A DNA stretch of 64,000 nucleotides, taken from Streptomyces microflavus (GTDB taxonomy: Bacteria; Actinomycetota; Actinomycetes; Streptomycetales; Streptomycetaceae). The position numbers were made by a program, and so were the translations under genes. The stretch covers positions 1 to 64,000 of the forward strand of contig NZ_BMUG01000004.1 in NCBI RefSeq assembly GCF_014650075.1, in the 5' to 3' direction. This document shows positions 50,691-59,776 of the stretch, piece by piece. Each line of letters begins with the position of its first letter. Within the stretch, counting starts at the first letter, position 1. Under the pieces are notes generated by a model. The model did no database searches, had not been told where the DNA came from, and worked only from the letters and a program-made list of their open reading frames with translations.

Positions 50691-52031
50691 CTAGGCCCCG
50701 AGCATTCCGGTCCACATGTCCGGGAAGTCCGGCAGGGTCTTGGCGGTCGTGCCCACGTTCTCGATCTCCACGCCCTTGACCGCGAGGCCGATGATCGCCC
50801 CGGCGGTGGCCATGCGGTGGTCGTCGTACGTGTGGAAGACGCCGCCGTGCAGCGGGCGCGGGCGGATGTGGAGCCCGTCGGCCGTCTCGGTGACGTCACC
50901 GCCCAGCTCGTTGATCTCCTTGGTGAGCGCGGCCAGCCGGTCCGTCTCGTGGAGCCGCAGATGGGCGACGCCGCTCAGCGTGGAGGGGGAGTCGGCCAGT
51001 GCCGCGACCGCCGCGATGCCCGGGGTCAGCTCGCCGACCTCGCCGAGGTCCACGTCGATGCCGTGGATCCGGCCCGTACCGGTGAAGGTCAGCCCGCGCT
51101 CGGTCAGCTCGCAGCTGCCACCCATCGCGGTGAAGATCTCGCGCAGGGCGTCACCCGGCTGGGTGGTGCGCTCGGGCCAGTCGGGGATGGTGACCTTGCC
51201 GCCCGTCACCAGCGCGGCGGCCAGGAACGGCTGGGCGTTGGAGAGGTCGGGCTCGATCGTCAGGTCCCGGCCGAGCAGCGCGGAGGGGGAGACCCGCCAG
51301 ACGTTCGGCTCGCCACCCGTCTCCGGCTCGTCCACCTGCGCCCCGACGGCCCGCAGCATGTCGACGGTCATCCGGATGTGCGGCATCGAGGGGAGGGTGG
51401 AGCCGGTGTGCCGGACCTCCACGCCCTGGTTGAAGCGCGGCCCCGACAGCAGCAGCGCCGAGACGAACTGCGAGGACGACGACGCGTCGATCGCCACCGG
51501 GCCGCCGTCCAGCGCCCCGCCGCCGTGCACCGTCAGCGGCAGCGCGCCGCGCCCGTCGTCGTCGATCCGCGCGCCCAGCGCCCGCAGCCCCTCGATCACG
51601 CCGGTCAGCGGCCGCTCGTACGAGCGGGGGTCGCCGTCGAAGCGGATCGGGCCGTCGGCGAGGGTGGCGACGGGCGGCAGGAAGCGCATGACGGTGCCGG
51701 CGTTGCCGACATCGACGGTGGCCGGGCCGTGCAGCCCCGCCGGGATGACCCGCCAGGCCTCGCCCGTGATCCCGGGCTCGCCCGAGGCGGTGGAGCTGGA
51801 GGAGATCGTCTCCTCGATGCCGACGCCCATGGCGCGCAGCGCCTCGGCCATCAGCAGGGTGTCGCGGGAGCGCAGCGGGCGGCGCAGCCAGCCCGGCTCG
51901 GAGGCGAGCGAGGCGAGGACGAGCGCCCGGTTGGTGACCGATTTCGATCCGGGCACGGTGACGGTCGCGTCGACGGCTCCGCTCGCGTGAGGGGCGGGCC
52001 AGAGGGCAGGGTGCACGGAACTCTCGGTCAT
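50691..52031 (-). CDS. aroA: 3-phosphoshikimate 1-carboxyvinyltransferase (EPSP synthase)
   Basis: The 446-residue enzyme adds enolpyruvate to shikimate-3-phosphate in chorismate synthesis. It shows [15 protein letters not shown], the PEP-loop [28 protein letters not shown], and a late [16 protein letters not shown] at 52031 is chosen because the family N-terminus fits; ATG at 52037 or GTG at 52040 are close alternatives and no strong ribosome site decides. rsgA follows by 3 nt. Confidence 0.95.
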   Translation of the reverse strand: MTESSVHPALWPAPHASGAVDATVTVPGSKSVTNRALVLASLASEPGWLRRPLRSRDTLLMAEALRAMGVGIEETISSSSTASGEPGITGEAWRVIPAGLHGPATVDVGNAGTVMRFLPPVATLADGPIRFDGDPRSYERPLTGVIEGLRALGARIDDDGRGALPLTVHGGGALDGGPVAIDASSSSQFVSALLLSGPRFNQGVEVRHTGSTLPSMPHIRMTVDMLRAVGAQVDEPETGGEPNVWRVSPSALLGRDLTIEPDLSNAQPFLAAALVTGGKVTIPDWPERTTQPGDALREIFTAMGGSCELTERGLTFTGTGRIHGIDVDLGEVGELTPGIAAVAALADSPSTLSGVAHLRLHETDRLAALTKEINELGGDVTETADGLHIRPRPLHGGVFHTYDDHRMATAGAIIGLAVKGVEIENVGTTAKTLPDFPDMWTGMLGA

Positions 52032-52187
52032 GGCCATCACTTTAGTGGTTCCGGGTGAACCTGGATCCTGCGGAAAAGGGCGGAAACCGGCTCGTAACGA
52101 AAGACTGGTACGGACCGGAGTCGCCCTTCAGGGCCTCGGAACCCTTGTCTCCAGGATCTCGCAGCCCCGGTCCCCCCGGTCCGGGCA

Positions 52188-52901
52188 TCACCAGCCCAGC
52201 AGCCAGCGCCCGCCGCCGATCAGCGAGCACAGCGACACCGCGTGGAAGAGGAACAGCCACAGCGGCGCCGGGGCGTGCGTCAGGCGGGCCAGCTGGTCGG
52301 CGTCGGAGTCCGGCGCACCTCCGTACCGCCGCTTCGACTGGAGCTCGAAGGGCGGCCGCACTCCGCCCAGCAGCAGGAACCAGACCACCGCGTACGCGAA
52401 GGCGGACTGCACGTCGGAGGAGGTCAGCCAGGACACCAGCAGGAAGACCGTGCCGGTCAGGATGACGGTGAGGGCCCCGTACACATTGCGGATCATCACC
52501 AGCATCGCGGCGAGCAGCGCCGTCGCGATCCACAGGAGCAGCGTGATCCGGCCGTTGGTCAGCAGCCAGGCACCGCCCAGGCCCAGCAGCGAGGGGGCCG
52601 TGTAGCCGGCCGCCGCGGTGAGGATCATGCCGATCCCGGTGGGCTTGCCGCGGCTCACGGTCAGCCCGCTGGTGTCCGAGTGCAGCCGGATGCCGGAGAG
52701 CTGACGCCCGGTGAGCAGGGCCACCAGGCCGTGGCCGCCCTCGTGGGCGATGGTGATGGTGTTGCGGGCGAGCCGCCATATCGGGTTCGGCACGACCGCG
52801 ATGAGCGCCAGGGCGGCCGTCACCACCACCAGCCACTGCTCGGGGGCCGACTGGGTGCCGGTGAGGCGATCCCACAGATCGCCCAGTTCGGTGCTGTTCA
52901 T
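52188..52901 (-). CDS. M50-like membrane metallopeptidase
   Basis: The 237-residue protein has ITIAHEGGHGLVALLTGRQ, an HExxH zinc site placed in a membrane helix, followed by GMILTAAAGYTAPSLLGLGG, typical of site-2-protease relatives, and about five more hydrophobic segments. The DG-type second zinc motif is not obvious. Substrate unknown. ATG at 52901 follows AAGGAG by 11 nt. Its promoter region is shared with the divergent SRAP gene. Confidence 0.82.
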   Translation of the reverse strand: MNSTELGDLWDRLTGTQSAPEQWLVVVTAALALIAVVPNPIWRLARNTITIAHEGGHGLVALLTGRQLSGIRLHSDTSGLTVSRGKPTGIGMILTAAAGYTAPSLLGLGGAWLLTNGRITLLLWIATALLAAMLVMIRNVYGALTVILTGTVFLLVSWLTSSDVQSAFAYAVVWFLLLGGVRPPFELQSKRRYGGAPDSDADQLARLTHAPAPLWLFLFHAVSLCSLIGGGRWLLGW

Positions 52902-52954
52902 CGGCCGGGCGACTCCTTGCGGCGGGGGCGGGCGGTCGTGGCAGTCTGGCACTT

Positions 52955-53770
52955 ATGTGCGGACGGTATGCAGCGAGTCGGCGGCCCGAGGACCTGACCG
53001 GACTCTTCGGTGTCGAGAAGTGGGAACCCACCGAGACCCTGGAGCCGGACTGGAACGTGGCGCCGACCAAAGAGGTCTACGCGGTACTGGAGCGTCCTGT
53101 TAAGGACGCGGACGACCAGCGTCCGGTTCGCCAGTTGCGCGCCCTGAAGTGGGGGCTCGTCCCCTCCTGGTCGAAGACCCCCGAGGGCGCGGCCCGGATG
53201 ATCAACGCCCGCGCGGAGACCGTGCACGAGAAGCCGTCCTTCCGCCGCGCCTTCGCCCAGCGCCGCTGCATCCTGCCCGCCGACGGGTACTACGAGTGGG
53301 TCACCGGCGCAGAGGAACGGCAGCTGGAGGAGAAGAAGGGCAAGAAGCGGGCGCGGAAGCAGCCCTACTTCGTCACCCCCGCCGACGGCTCGGTCTTCGC
53401 GATGGCCGGACTGTACGAGTTCTGGCGCGACCCGACCCTCCCCGGCGACCACGCGAACGCCTGGTGGGTGACGTGCTCGGTGATCACCACCGAGGCCGAG
53501 ACCACGCCCCTGGCCGTAGCCCCCGCCGAGGGCCCCGGCGCGCTCGCCGACATCCACCCCCGGATGCCGCTGATGCTCACCCCGGACCGCTGGGACACCT
53601 GGCTCGACCCCACGCACACCGGCCTCGACGAGCTGCGCGCGCTGCTGGAGCCGCCGCCCGGCGGGCTGATGCGCGCCTACCCGGTCGCCACCGCCGTCAG
53701 CAACGTCCGCAACAACGGGCCCGAACTGCTGGAGGAGCTGGCCGCGCCGGAGGAGTCCACGCTGTTCTGA
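52955..53770 (+). CDS. SRAP-domain protein (YedK/HMCES type)
   Basis: The 271-residue protein begins MCGRY; after Met removal Cys2 forms a lasting thiazolidine link to abasic sites in single-stranded DNA. Other SRAP marks are WNVAPTKEV, GLVPSW, MINARAETV, ILPADGYYEW with the catalytic Glu, and a late HPRMPLML with the His. It shields abasic sites at forks. A lysine-rich insert (EEKKGKKRARKQ) is typical of actinobacterial forms. A 24-bp duplication spans its stop. Confidence 0.92.
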   Translation: MCGRYAASRRPEDLTGLFGVEKWEPTETLEPDWNVAPTKEVYAVLERPVKDADDQRPVRQLRALKWGLVPSWSKTPEGAARMINARAETVHEKPSFRRAFAQRRCILPADGYYEWVTGAEERQLEEKKGKKRARKQPYFVTPADGSVFAMAGLYEFWRDPTLPGDHANAWWVTCSVITTEAETTPLAVAPAEGPGALADIHPRMPLMLTPDRWDTWLDPTHTGLDELRALLEPPPGGLMRAYPVATAVSNVRNNGPELLEELAAPEESTLF

Positions 53771-53792
53771 ACGGAGGAGTCCACGCTGTTCT
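53748..53792 (+). repeat. 24-bp-period tandem duplication across the SRAP stop codon
   Basis: A 21-bp sequence at 53748-53768 recurs exactly at 53772-53792. The first copy encodes the last residues (PEESTLF) and the stop; the second lies just after it and is untranslated in that frame. Confidence 0.92.
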
Positions 53793-53819
53793 CACCGGCG
53801 TGCGGGAGAGGATGGCGCG

Positions 53820-54461
53820 GTGAGCCCTCAACCGCGTACGCAGAACGTCACCACCGACGCCGGTGAGGCCAGGATCACCTGGTTCCCCGCGCCCGAGCCC
53901 CGTCTCCTGCTGGCCACGAGCCACGGAGCGGGCGGCGGCATCGAGGCCCGCGACCTGAAGGCCCTGGCCGCCGCCCTGCCCGGACACGGGGTCACCGTCG
54001 CCCTGGTGGAGCAGCCCTGGCGGGTGGCCGGCAAGAAGATGGCCCCCGCCCCGAAGACCCTGGACACCGGCTGGCGCGGAGTGTGGCCCGCCCTGGCCGC
54101 CCCCGGGCTCCCGGTCGTCTCCTCGGGGCGCAGCGCCGGGGCCCGGGTCGCCTGCCGGACCGCCGCCGAGCTGGGCGCCCTGGCCGTCCTCGCCCTCAGC
54201 TTCCCGCTGCACCCGCCGGGCAGGCCCGAGAAGTCCCGGGCGGACGAGCTGCTCTCCACCGGCGTGCCCACCCTGGTGGTCCAGGGCGGCAACGACCCGT
54301 TCGGCCGACCGGAGGAGTTCCCGCCCGGCCCGTACGAGCTGCGGGAGGTGCCGTACGGCGACCACGGCTTCGCCGTACCGAAGAAGTCCGGGCTGGACGA
54401 GGCCGGGGCGATGGGCGTCCTGACCGGCGCGGTGGCGAAGTGGCTCGCCGCACTGGGGTGA
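53820..54461 (+). CDS. Alpha/beta-hydrolase of the KANL3/Tex30 type
   Basis: The 213-residue protein has the oxyanion segment LLATSHGAGGG, nucleophile GRSAGAR, a putative Asp in VVQGGNDPFGRP, and His in YGDHGFAVP. Length and motifs fit small cytosolic hydrolases of this clan; substrate unknown. GTG at 53820 follows AGAGGA. It lies 49 nt after SRAP and may share its transcript. sigR follows under its own promoter. Confidence 0.85.
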   Translation: MSPQPRTQNVTTDAGEARITWFPAPEPRLLLATSHGAGGGIEARDLKALAAALPGHGVTVALVEQPWRVAGKKMAPAPKTLDTGWRGVWPALAAPGLPVVSSGRSAGARVACRTAAELGALAVLALSFPLHPPGRPEKSRADELLSTGVPTLVVQGGNDPFGRPEEFPPGPYELREVPYGDHGFAVPKKSGLDEAGAMGVLTGAVAKWLAALG

Positions 54462-54483
54462 GCCCCGGGTGACCCGGACCCCG

Positions 54484-54509
54484 GGAATGCGGCGTACGGG
54501 GGCGCTGTT
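54484..54509 (+). promoter_or_regulatory. SigR-dependent autoregulatory promoter of sigR (sigRp2 type)
   Basis: GGAAT (54484-54488), 18 nt, GTT (54507-54509), an exact consensus. Start would be near 54515, 45 nt before the ATG at 54560 that yields the long isoform. Positive autoregulation of sigR is established in S. coelicolor. Confidence 0.92.
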
Positions 54510-54559
54510 GTTCGGGACGTCGGTACAACAACGTCGTACGTGGAGAGGGAGTCCGTCGC

Positions 54560-55426
54560 ATGGGTTCGACCATCTGCCCGAGCCGCTCGAACGCCGCTGA
54601 ACTGGAGTGGACCGTGCTGCATGCGGCGAGGACCACTCCTGAGCGGTCCATGGGCGGATCCGATCGGCAGCCTGCCACGAAGCAGGATCGACAGCCCGTC
54701 TCGAAGCAAGGTCGACTATTCTCCGAGGCGAGCGGGTCCGGTTTCGGCTCCGCCACATCGTTGGAGGAGGTGGGTCCGGTCACTGGGACCGACACAGGGA
54801 CCGACGACGGCCGTGCACCGGAGACGACCGCCGAGCGCAACGCGCGCTTCGAGCGGGACGCCCTCGGTTTTCTCGACCAGATGTACTCGGCCGCGCTGCG
54901 CATGACGCGCAACCCCGCCGATGCCGAGGACCTGGTCCAGGAGACCTACGCGAAGGCGTACGGCTCCTTCCACCAGTTCCGTGAGGGCACGAACCTCAAG
55001 GCGTGGATGTACCGCATCCTCACCAACACCTTCATCAACTCGTACCGCAAGAAGCAGCGTGAGCCCCAGCGCAGCGCCGCCGAGGAGATCGAGGACTGGC
55101 AGCTGGCGCGCGCCGAGTCGCACATGTCGACCGGTCTGCGTTCGGCCGAGTCCCAGGCCCTCGACCACCTGCCGGACTCCGACGTGAAGTCGGCGCTCCA
55201 GGCGATTCCCGAAGAGTTCCGCATCGCCGTCTATCTCGCCGATGTAGAGGGCTTTGCCTACAAGGAGATCGCGGACATCATGGGGACTCCCATCGGTACG
55301 GTGATGTCCCGGCTGCACCGCGGCCGCCGTCAGCTGCGCGGCATGCTGGAGGACTACGCCCGTGAGCGCGGGCTCGTCGCGGCCGGTGCCGGTGACTCGG
55401 ACGATCGGAAGGGCTCTACCTCATGA
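54560..55426 (+). CDS. sigR: ECF sigma factor SigR (long form from 54560, short form from GTG 54770)
   Basis: SigR directs the thiol-oxidative stress regulon. The short form (218 aa, GTG at 54770, [10 protein letters not shown]) has region 2 ([22 protein letters not shown]...) and region 4 ([21 protein letters not shown]...[15 protein letters not shown]). The frame is open upstream to ATG 54560, which has GAGGGAG at 8-nt spacing and gives 70 more residues. In S. coelicolor an N-terminally extended, protease-unstable isoform is made from the SigR-dependent promoter, and the stable short one from a second promoter; the layout here fits. A TATTCT -10 candidate for the second promoter is at 54717-54722. 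The stop overlaps rsrA. Confidence 0.94.
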   Translation: MGSTICPSRSNAAELEWTVLHAARTTPERSMGGSDRQPATKQDRQPVSKQGRLFSEASGSGFGSATSLEEVGPVTGTDTGTDDGRAPETTAERNARFERDALGFLDQMYSAALRMTRNPADAEDLVQETYAKAYGSFHQFREGTNLKAWMYRILTNTFINSYRKKQREPQRSAAEEIEDWQLARAESHMSTGLRSAESQALDHLPDSDVKSALQAIPEEFRIAVYLADVEGFAYKEIADIMGTPIGTVMSRLHRGRRQLRGMLEDYARERGLVAAGAGDSDDRKGSTS

Positions 55427-55743
55427 GCTGCGGAGAGCCGCACGAGACGGATTGCTCGGAGGTCCTCGACCATCTCTACGAGTTTCTCGACCGGGAGATG
55501 CCCGAGGGCGACTGCACCAAGTTCGAGGTGCACTTCGAGGAGTGCTCGCCGTGCCTGGAGAAGTACGGCCTGGAACAGGCCGTGAAGAAGCTGGTCAAGC
55601 GGTGCTGCGGACAGGACGAGGTCCCAACCGACCTGCGTTCCAAGGTGATGGGCCGGATCGACCTGATCAGGGCCGGCGAGGCCGTGCCCGAGCAGGACAT
55701 CACCGTCGCCGGGACGGATCAGGCCGCCACAGCGCGCGAATAG
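55423..55743 (+). CDS. rsrA: Zinc anti-sigma factor RsrA
   Basis: The 106-residue protein binds and silences SigR in reducing conditions. It has the ZAS zinc motif HFEECSPC (His-x3-Cys-x2-Cys) and cysteines near residues 3, 11, 31, 61 and 62, including the CCGQ pair; disulfide formation releases zinc and SigR. ATG at 55423 overlaps the sigR stop (ATGA), ensuring balanced synthesis. It is almost identical in pattern to S. coelicolor RsrA. Confidence 0.96.
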   Translation: MSCGEPHETDCSEVLDHLYEFLDREMPEGDCTKFEVHFEECSPCLEKYGLEQAVKKLVKRCCGQDEVPTDLRSKVMGRIDLIRAGEAVPEQDITVAGTDQAATARE

Positions 55744-55839
55744 TCACCCGAATGTGCTAATCACCCCCGTTGCGGCTCGGTGAGCCCGCCGCGTCGCTAA
55801 CGTGGCGCCTCCAGCGACCAGCGGGGGGCGAGTGCGGGC

Positions 55840-57228
55840 GTGAGAGGCACACCGGCGGCGGCGCGCGTCTGCATCCTGGCGGCGGTGGTCTGCGCCGCCT
55901 GCTGCGCCCTCCCGGCCCTGCGCCCGGAGGCCACCGTCCCCTGGCGCACGGCGGCCCTGCTCGCCGCCCTCTGCCTCGCCTGCGAGGCGGTGGGCCGCCG
56001 CTTCGACCCGGGCTCCGTCCGGACCGGTGCCGGATCGTTCCTCCCCCTGCTGCCCGCCGCCGCCTTTCTGCTGCCGCCCCCGGCCGCCGCACTGGTCGCG
56101 GCTGTGGCGTCACTGGCCGGCCGGGTGGACCGGCCGCCCTTCGCGGCCCGCAGGACCTGGCGGGCCGCCCAGCTCGCCCTCGCCTGCTGGGCCGCCTCCT
56201 GGACCCACACACTGCTCGGCGGCCCCGCGACCCTGGGTGGCGCGGCCACGCCGGACCTCCCGTACGCCCTGCTGCCCGTGGGCGCGGCCGCCGTCACCTT
56301 CTCCCTGGTGCTCACCGCCCTGGACTGCCTCATCCTCGCGGCGGCCGAAGGGCAGCCCGTACTCCGCTCCTGGCGCACCCTGCTGCCGCGCGCCCTGGGA
56401 CCCCACCTGGTGCACGCGCTCGCCGGGCTGATGATGGCCGTGCTCTGGCGCAGCTCGTACGGGCCGCTCTCGGCGCTCTTCGTCCTGCTGCCGATGTACA
56501 TCTCCAGCTGGGTCTTCGCCCAGTACCACCGCGAGGACACCGCCCACCGCGCCACCATCCGCGCACTGGTCCAGGCCGTCGACATCAAGGACACCTATAC
56601 GCGCGGCCACAGCGAGCGGGTCGGCCGGGCCTCCGTCCTGATCGCCCGTGAGCTCGGCATGGACCCCGGCCGGCTGGAGGCGCTCCGCTTCGCCGGGATC
56701 CTGCACGACGTCGGCAAGCTGGGCGTGCCCACCCGGGTGCTGCGCAAGGACGGCCCGCTCACCCCCGACGAGCGCCGGGTCATGGAACTGCACCCGGAGT
56801 ACGGGCACGAGATCGTCCGGTCCATCGGCTTCCTGGACGAGGCCCGCGCCGCGATCCTGCACCACCACGAACGGCTGGACGGCACCGGCTATCCGTACGG
56901 GCTCAGCGGCGCCTCCATCCCCGAGTCCGCCCGGATCGTCGCGGTCGCCGACGCCTTCGACGCCATGACCTCGACCCGCTCCTACCGGCGCGCGCGGCCC
57001 GTCACCGCCGCCTTGGCCGAGCTGCGGCGGTGTGCGGGCAGCCAGTTCGACCCGCGGATGGTGCGGGCGCTCGTCCGCGCCCTGGACCGGCACGGCTGGA
57101 GCGGCGCCGACACCGCGGTCACGGCGGACGAGACGGGGGCGGGGGTGGGGGCCGGGGTGCCTACGGCCCGGGGTCAGCACCGTCGGCCGGCCCGGGACCG
57201 CCGACCCGCCCCGGACCGGTCGCCGTGA
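55840..57228 (+). CDS. Membrane HD-GYP-domain protein
   Basis: The 462-residue protein has about six membrane helices (1-225) and a C-terminal HD-GYP domain (about 235-420): HSERVGRAS, AGILHDVGKLGVP (HD pair), and HHHERLDGTGYPYGL (GYP). Such domains hydrolyse cyclic di-GMP or related dinucleotides; activity is inferred from intact motifs. The N-terminus could sense a membrane signal. GTG at 55840 is used. Its TGA overlaps the GTG of the next, related gene. Confidence 0.9.
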   Translation: MRGTPAAARVCILAAVVCAACCALPALRPEATVPWRTAALLAALCLACEAVGRRFDPGSVRTGAGSFLPLLPAAAFLLPPPAAALVAAVASLAGRVDRPPFAARRTWRAAQLALACWAASWTHTLLGGPATLGGAATPDLPYALLPVGAAAVTFSLVLTALDCLILAAAEGQPVLRSWRTLLPRALGPHLVHALAGLMMAVLWRSSYGPLSALFVLLPMYISSWVFAQYHREDTAHRATIRALVQAVDIKDTYTRGHSERVGRASVLIARELGMDPGRLEALRFAGILHDVGKLGVPTRVLRKDGPLTPDERRVMELHPEYGHEIVRSIGFLDEARAAILHHHERLDGTGYPYGLSGASIPESARIVAVADAFDAMTSTRSYRRARPVTAALAELRRCAGSQFDPRMVRALVRALDRHGWSGADTAVTADETGAGVGAGVPTARGQHRRPARDRRPAPDRSP

Positions 57229-58568
57229 GAAGCCGCACGCCGTCGGAGCGCCGCACGCCGTCCAAGGGCCGCACGCCCATGAAGCCCATCACGCCGTGGA
57301 GAGGCCGCACCCCGCCCGCCCTCCTCGCCCTGCGCGGCGCCGCCCTCGGCCTCACCCTCGCCGCGTCGGCCCACACCCTCGGATACGGCCTCACCCAACC
57401 GGGCCACGCCCTCGCCTTCGGGCTCCTCGTCGCCTTCGGGGAGCTGGCCCGCCGGGGCGGGGCGCCCGGGGAGCGGGAGCCCGCGCCGCTCGCCGCCGCC
57501 GGAGCCCTCGCGTACGCCCTGCTCGGGGACAGCGCGGGGGAGCCGACCGGGCACGGGCCCCTCCAGGTGGTCACCGTGGTCGTCGCCGCGCAGCTCGTGG
57601 CCGCCGTGCCGCAGCTCGCCCGGGGCGGCGGGCCGGACCTGGACCGGGCGGCGCGGCGGGTGCTCACCGTGGGGTTCGCGGCCGTCTGCTTCCAGCCGCT
57701 GTACAACTCCGGGCAGGCGGTGCGGTGGTTCGGCGAGGGCCTGTACTTCGCGCTGTTCCTGCTCGGGCTGCTGGCGCTGACCGCCGTCTGCGACGCCCTG
57801 CTCGCCGCCCTCGTGGCGCGCTGCCGGGCCCTGCCGTACGGCACCGGGACCCCGCCCCCGTACGGACCGTTCCTCGGCGAGGAGCTGCGGGCGCTCGCCG
57901 GGATCGGGCCCGCGGTCGGGGCGAGCGGGGTGGTGCTGGCGCTCGGTGTCGCCGTCGCCGGGCTGTGGGCGCTGCCCGTGCTCTGTGTGCCGCTGCTGCT
58001 GACCCAGGTCTCCTTCCGCCGGTACGCGGCCGTCCGCACGACCTACCGGCAGACCATCGCCTCGCTCGCCCGCGCCACCGAGATCGCCGGGTACACCCCG
58101 CCCGGCCACGCCCGCCGGGTCGCCGCGCTCGCCACCGCCGTGGGGCGGGAGCTGGGGTTCACCGGGGCGCAGCTGACCGTGCTGGAGTACGCGGCCCTGA
58201 TGCACGACATCGGCCAGCTCTCCCTGCTCGACCCGGTCGCCGACGGGGCCACCGCCAGGCTGCCCGCCGCCGACCAGCGCCGGATCGCGCTGCTCGGCGG
58301 GGCGGTGGTGCGCCGGACCGGGGTGGACCCGGAGGTCGCCGCGGTGGTGGAACAGCAGGCCGATCCGTACCGGGAGCAGCTTCCTGCCGCCAGGATCGTC
58401 AGGACGGTCAACGCATACGACGACCTGTGCGGGGAAGGCGTCGGCGGGCCGCTGGGGGCGCTGGAGGAGCTCAGGCTCTCCACCGGCCACGACCACCAGC
58501 CGCAGGTGGTCGAGGCGCTCGCGAGAGTCCTCGGCCGGGGCGGTCTGACCCGGGCCGGAGCTGGGTAA
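57225..58568 (+). CDS. Membrane protein with degenerate HD domain
   Basis: The 447-residue protein mirrors its neighbour: a basic N-terminus with RTPSERRTPSKGRTPMK repeats, about seven membrane helices (25-265), and an HD domain with GHARRVAALATA and ALMHDIGQLSL. The GYP motif is lost: the place reads VVEQQADPYREQLP. It is likely an inactive or altered paralogue, perhaps a regulatory partner. GTG at 57225 overlaps the upstream stop as GTGA, so the two are translated together. Confidence 0.85.
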   Translation: MRSRTPSERRTPSKGRTPMKPITPWRGRTPPALLALRGAALGLTLAASAHTLGYGLTQPGHALAFGLLVAFGELARRGGAPGEREPAPLAAAGALAYALLGDSAGEPTGHGPLQVVTVVVAAQLVAAVPQLARGGGPDLDRAARRVLTVGFAAVCFQPLYNSGQAVRWFGEGLYFALFLLGLLALTAVCDALLAALVARCRALPYGTGTPPPYGPFLGEELRALAGIGPAVGASGVVLALGVAVAGLWALPVLCVPLLLTQVSFRRYAAVRTTYRQTIASLARATEIAGYTPPGHARRVAALATAVGRELGFTGAQLTVLEYAALMHDIGQLSLLDPVADGATARLPAADQRRIALLGGAVVRRTGVDPEVAAVVEQQADPYREQLPAARIVRTVNAYDDLCGEGVGGPLGALEELRLSTGHDHQPQVVEALARVLGRGGLTRAGAG

Positions 58569-58660
58569 CCCATGGGTAATGAGCGGGCGTCCGGCCGGGC
58601 ATGGTTGGATGCGAAAGCAGAGCGGAAAACGAGGGTGTCCAGTCGGGACAGGCGGGAATC

Positions 58661-59656
58661 GTGAGGATCTTCGGGAAGGTACGGCATCGGCCGTCCGCCT
58701 CTTGGCGGCAGGCCACGGACCGCGCGTTCACGCTGATCGGCGACGGCCGGTACGAGGACGCGGGGGCGCTGCTGACGCGCGCGGCGGATCTGGAGCCCTG
58801 GCTCTCGGAGTCCTGGTTCAATCTGGCGCTGCTCCACAAGTTCCGGCACGACTGGGAGCAGGCGCGGGCGGCGGGCCTGCGGGCGGTCGCGCTGCTGGAC
58901 CGCGAGTCCGGCGCCCCGGACTGGTGGAACGTCGGCATCGCCGCCACCGCGCTCCAGGACTGGCCGCTGGCGCGGCGGGCCTGGCAGGCGTACGGCCTCA
59001 AGGTGCCCGGCTCCGGGCTGAACAGCGCGGCCACCACCGAGCCGACCGGTATGGAGCTGGGCAGCGCCGCGGTGAGGCTCTCGCCCGAGGGCGAGGCCGA
59101 GGTCGTCTGGGGGCGCCGGCTCGACCCGGCCCGGATGGAGGTGCTCTCCATCCCGCTGCCGTCCTCCGGGCGGCGCTGGGGCGAGGTCGTCCTCCACGAC
59201 GGGGTGCCCAACGGCGAGCGGGTCACCGCCGCCGGCCCCTCGTACCCGGTCTTCGACGAGATCGAGCTGTGGGCGCCCTCCCCGGTGCCGACCTGGGTGG
59301 TGCTGCTGGAGGCGGCCACCGAGGAGGACCGGGACGCGCTGGAGAAGCTGGCCTCGGACGCCGGGTTCGCCGCCGAGGACTGGTCCTCCTCCGTACGGCT
59401 GCTCTGCCGGGCCTGTTCGGAGAGCCGGATGGAGAGCGACGAGGGCGACGGGGAGCACCTGGACCCGCACGACCACAGCGAGCCGGGCCACCCGGGACCG
59501 CTGGGCCACCGCACGGCGGGCGGCGGTGACCTCTGGGTCCCCGAGCGCGAGTGCGGTCTCGCGGCCCCGGCGGGTCTGGTGCGCGGGCTGCTGGACGGCT
59601 GGGTCGCCGACAGCCCGGACAGCCGCGAGTGGCGGGATCTCGAAGAAGTCTGCTGA
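58661..59656 (+). CDS. TPR-type protein of unknown function
   Basis: The 331-residue protein has two or three TPR-like repeats near the N-terminus (AFTLIGDGRYEDAGALLTRAADLEP, SESWFNLALLHKFRHDWEQARAAGLRAVAL, WWNVGIAATALQDWPLARRAWQAYG) and a C-terminal beta-rich half with CRACSESR and a His/Asp/Glu-rich stretch. A conserved gene upstream of peptide deformylase in Streptomyces. GTG at 58661 is chosen; ATG at 58601 is possible. Cytosolic by sequence. Confidence 0.8.
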   Translation: MRIFGKVRHRPSASWRQATDRAFTLIGDGRYEDAGALLTRAADLEPWLSESWFNLALLHKFRHDWEQARAAGLRAVALLDRESGAPDWWNVGIAATALQDWPLARRAWQAYGLKVPGSGLNSAATTEPTGMELGSAAVRLSPEGEAEVVWGRRLDPARMEVLSIPLPSSGRRWGEVVLHDGVPNGERVTAAGPSYPVFDEIELWAPSPVPTWVVLLEAATEEDRDALEKLASDAGFAAEDWSSSVRLLCRACSESRMESDEGDGEHLDPHDHSEPGHPGPLGHRTAGGGDLWVPERECGLAAPAGLVRGLLDGWVADSPDSREWRDLEEVC

Positions 59657-59776
59657 CCGCTGCCCGTAGGCTGTACGCGCACCGATCGCGGTGCTGTTCC
59701 TCCCGTGGTTCCCGGGTTTCGACCGGGTCCGGCGGGGTCACCGAGTTCAGGTTTTGCAGGAAGGCGTACGGCGGAC

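Noticed and set aside
58655..58681. GGAAT-N19-GTA as a SigR promoter for the TPR gene
   Set aside because: The -10 is GTA, not GTT, and the element overlaps the proposed start codon.
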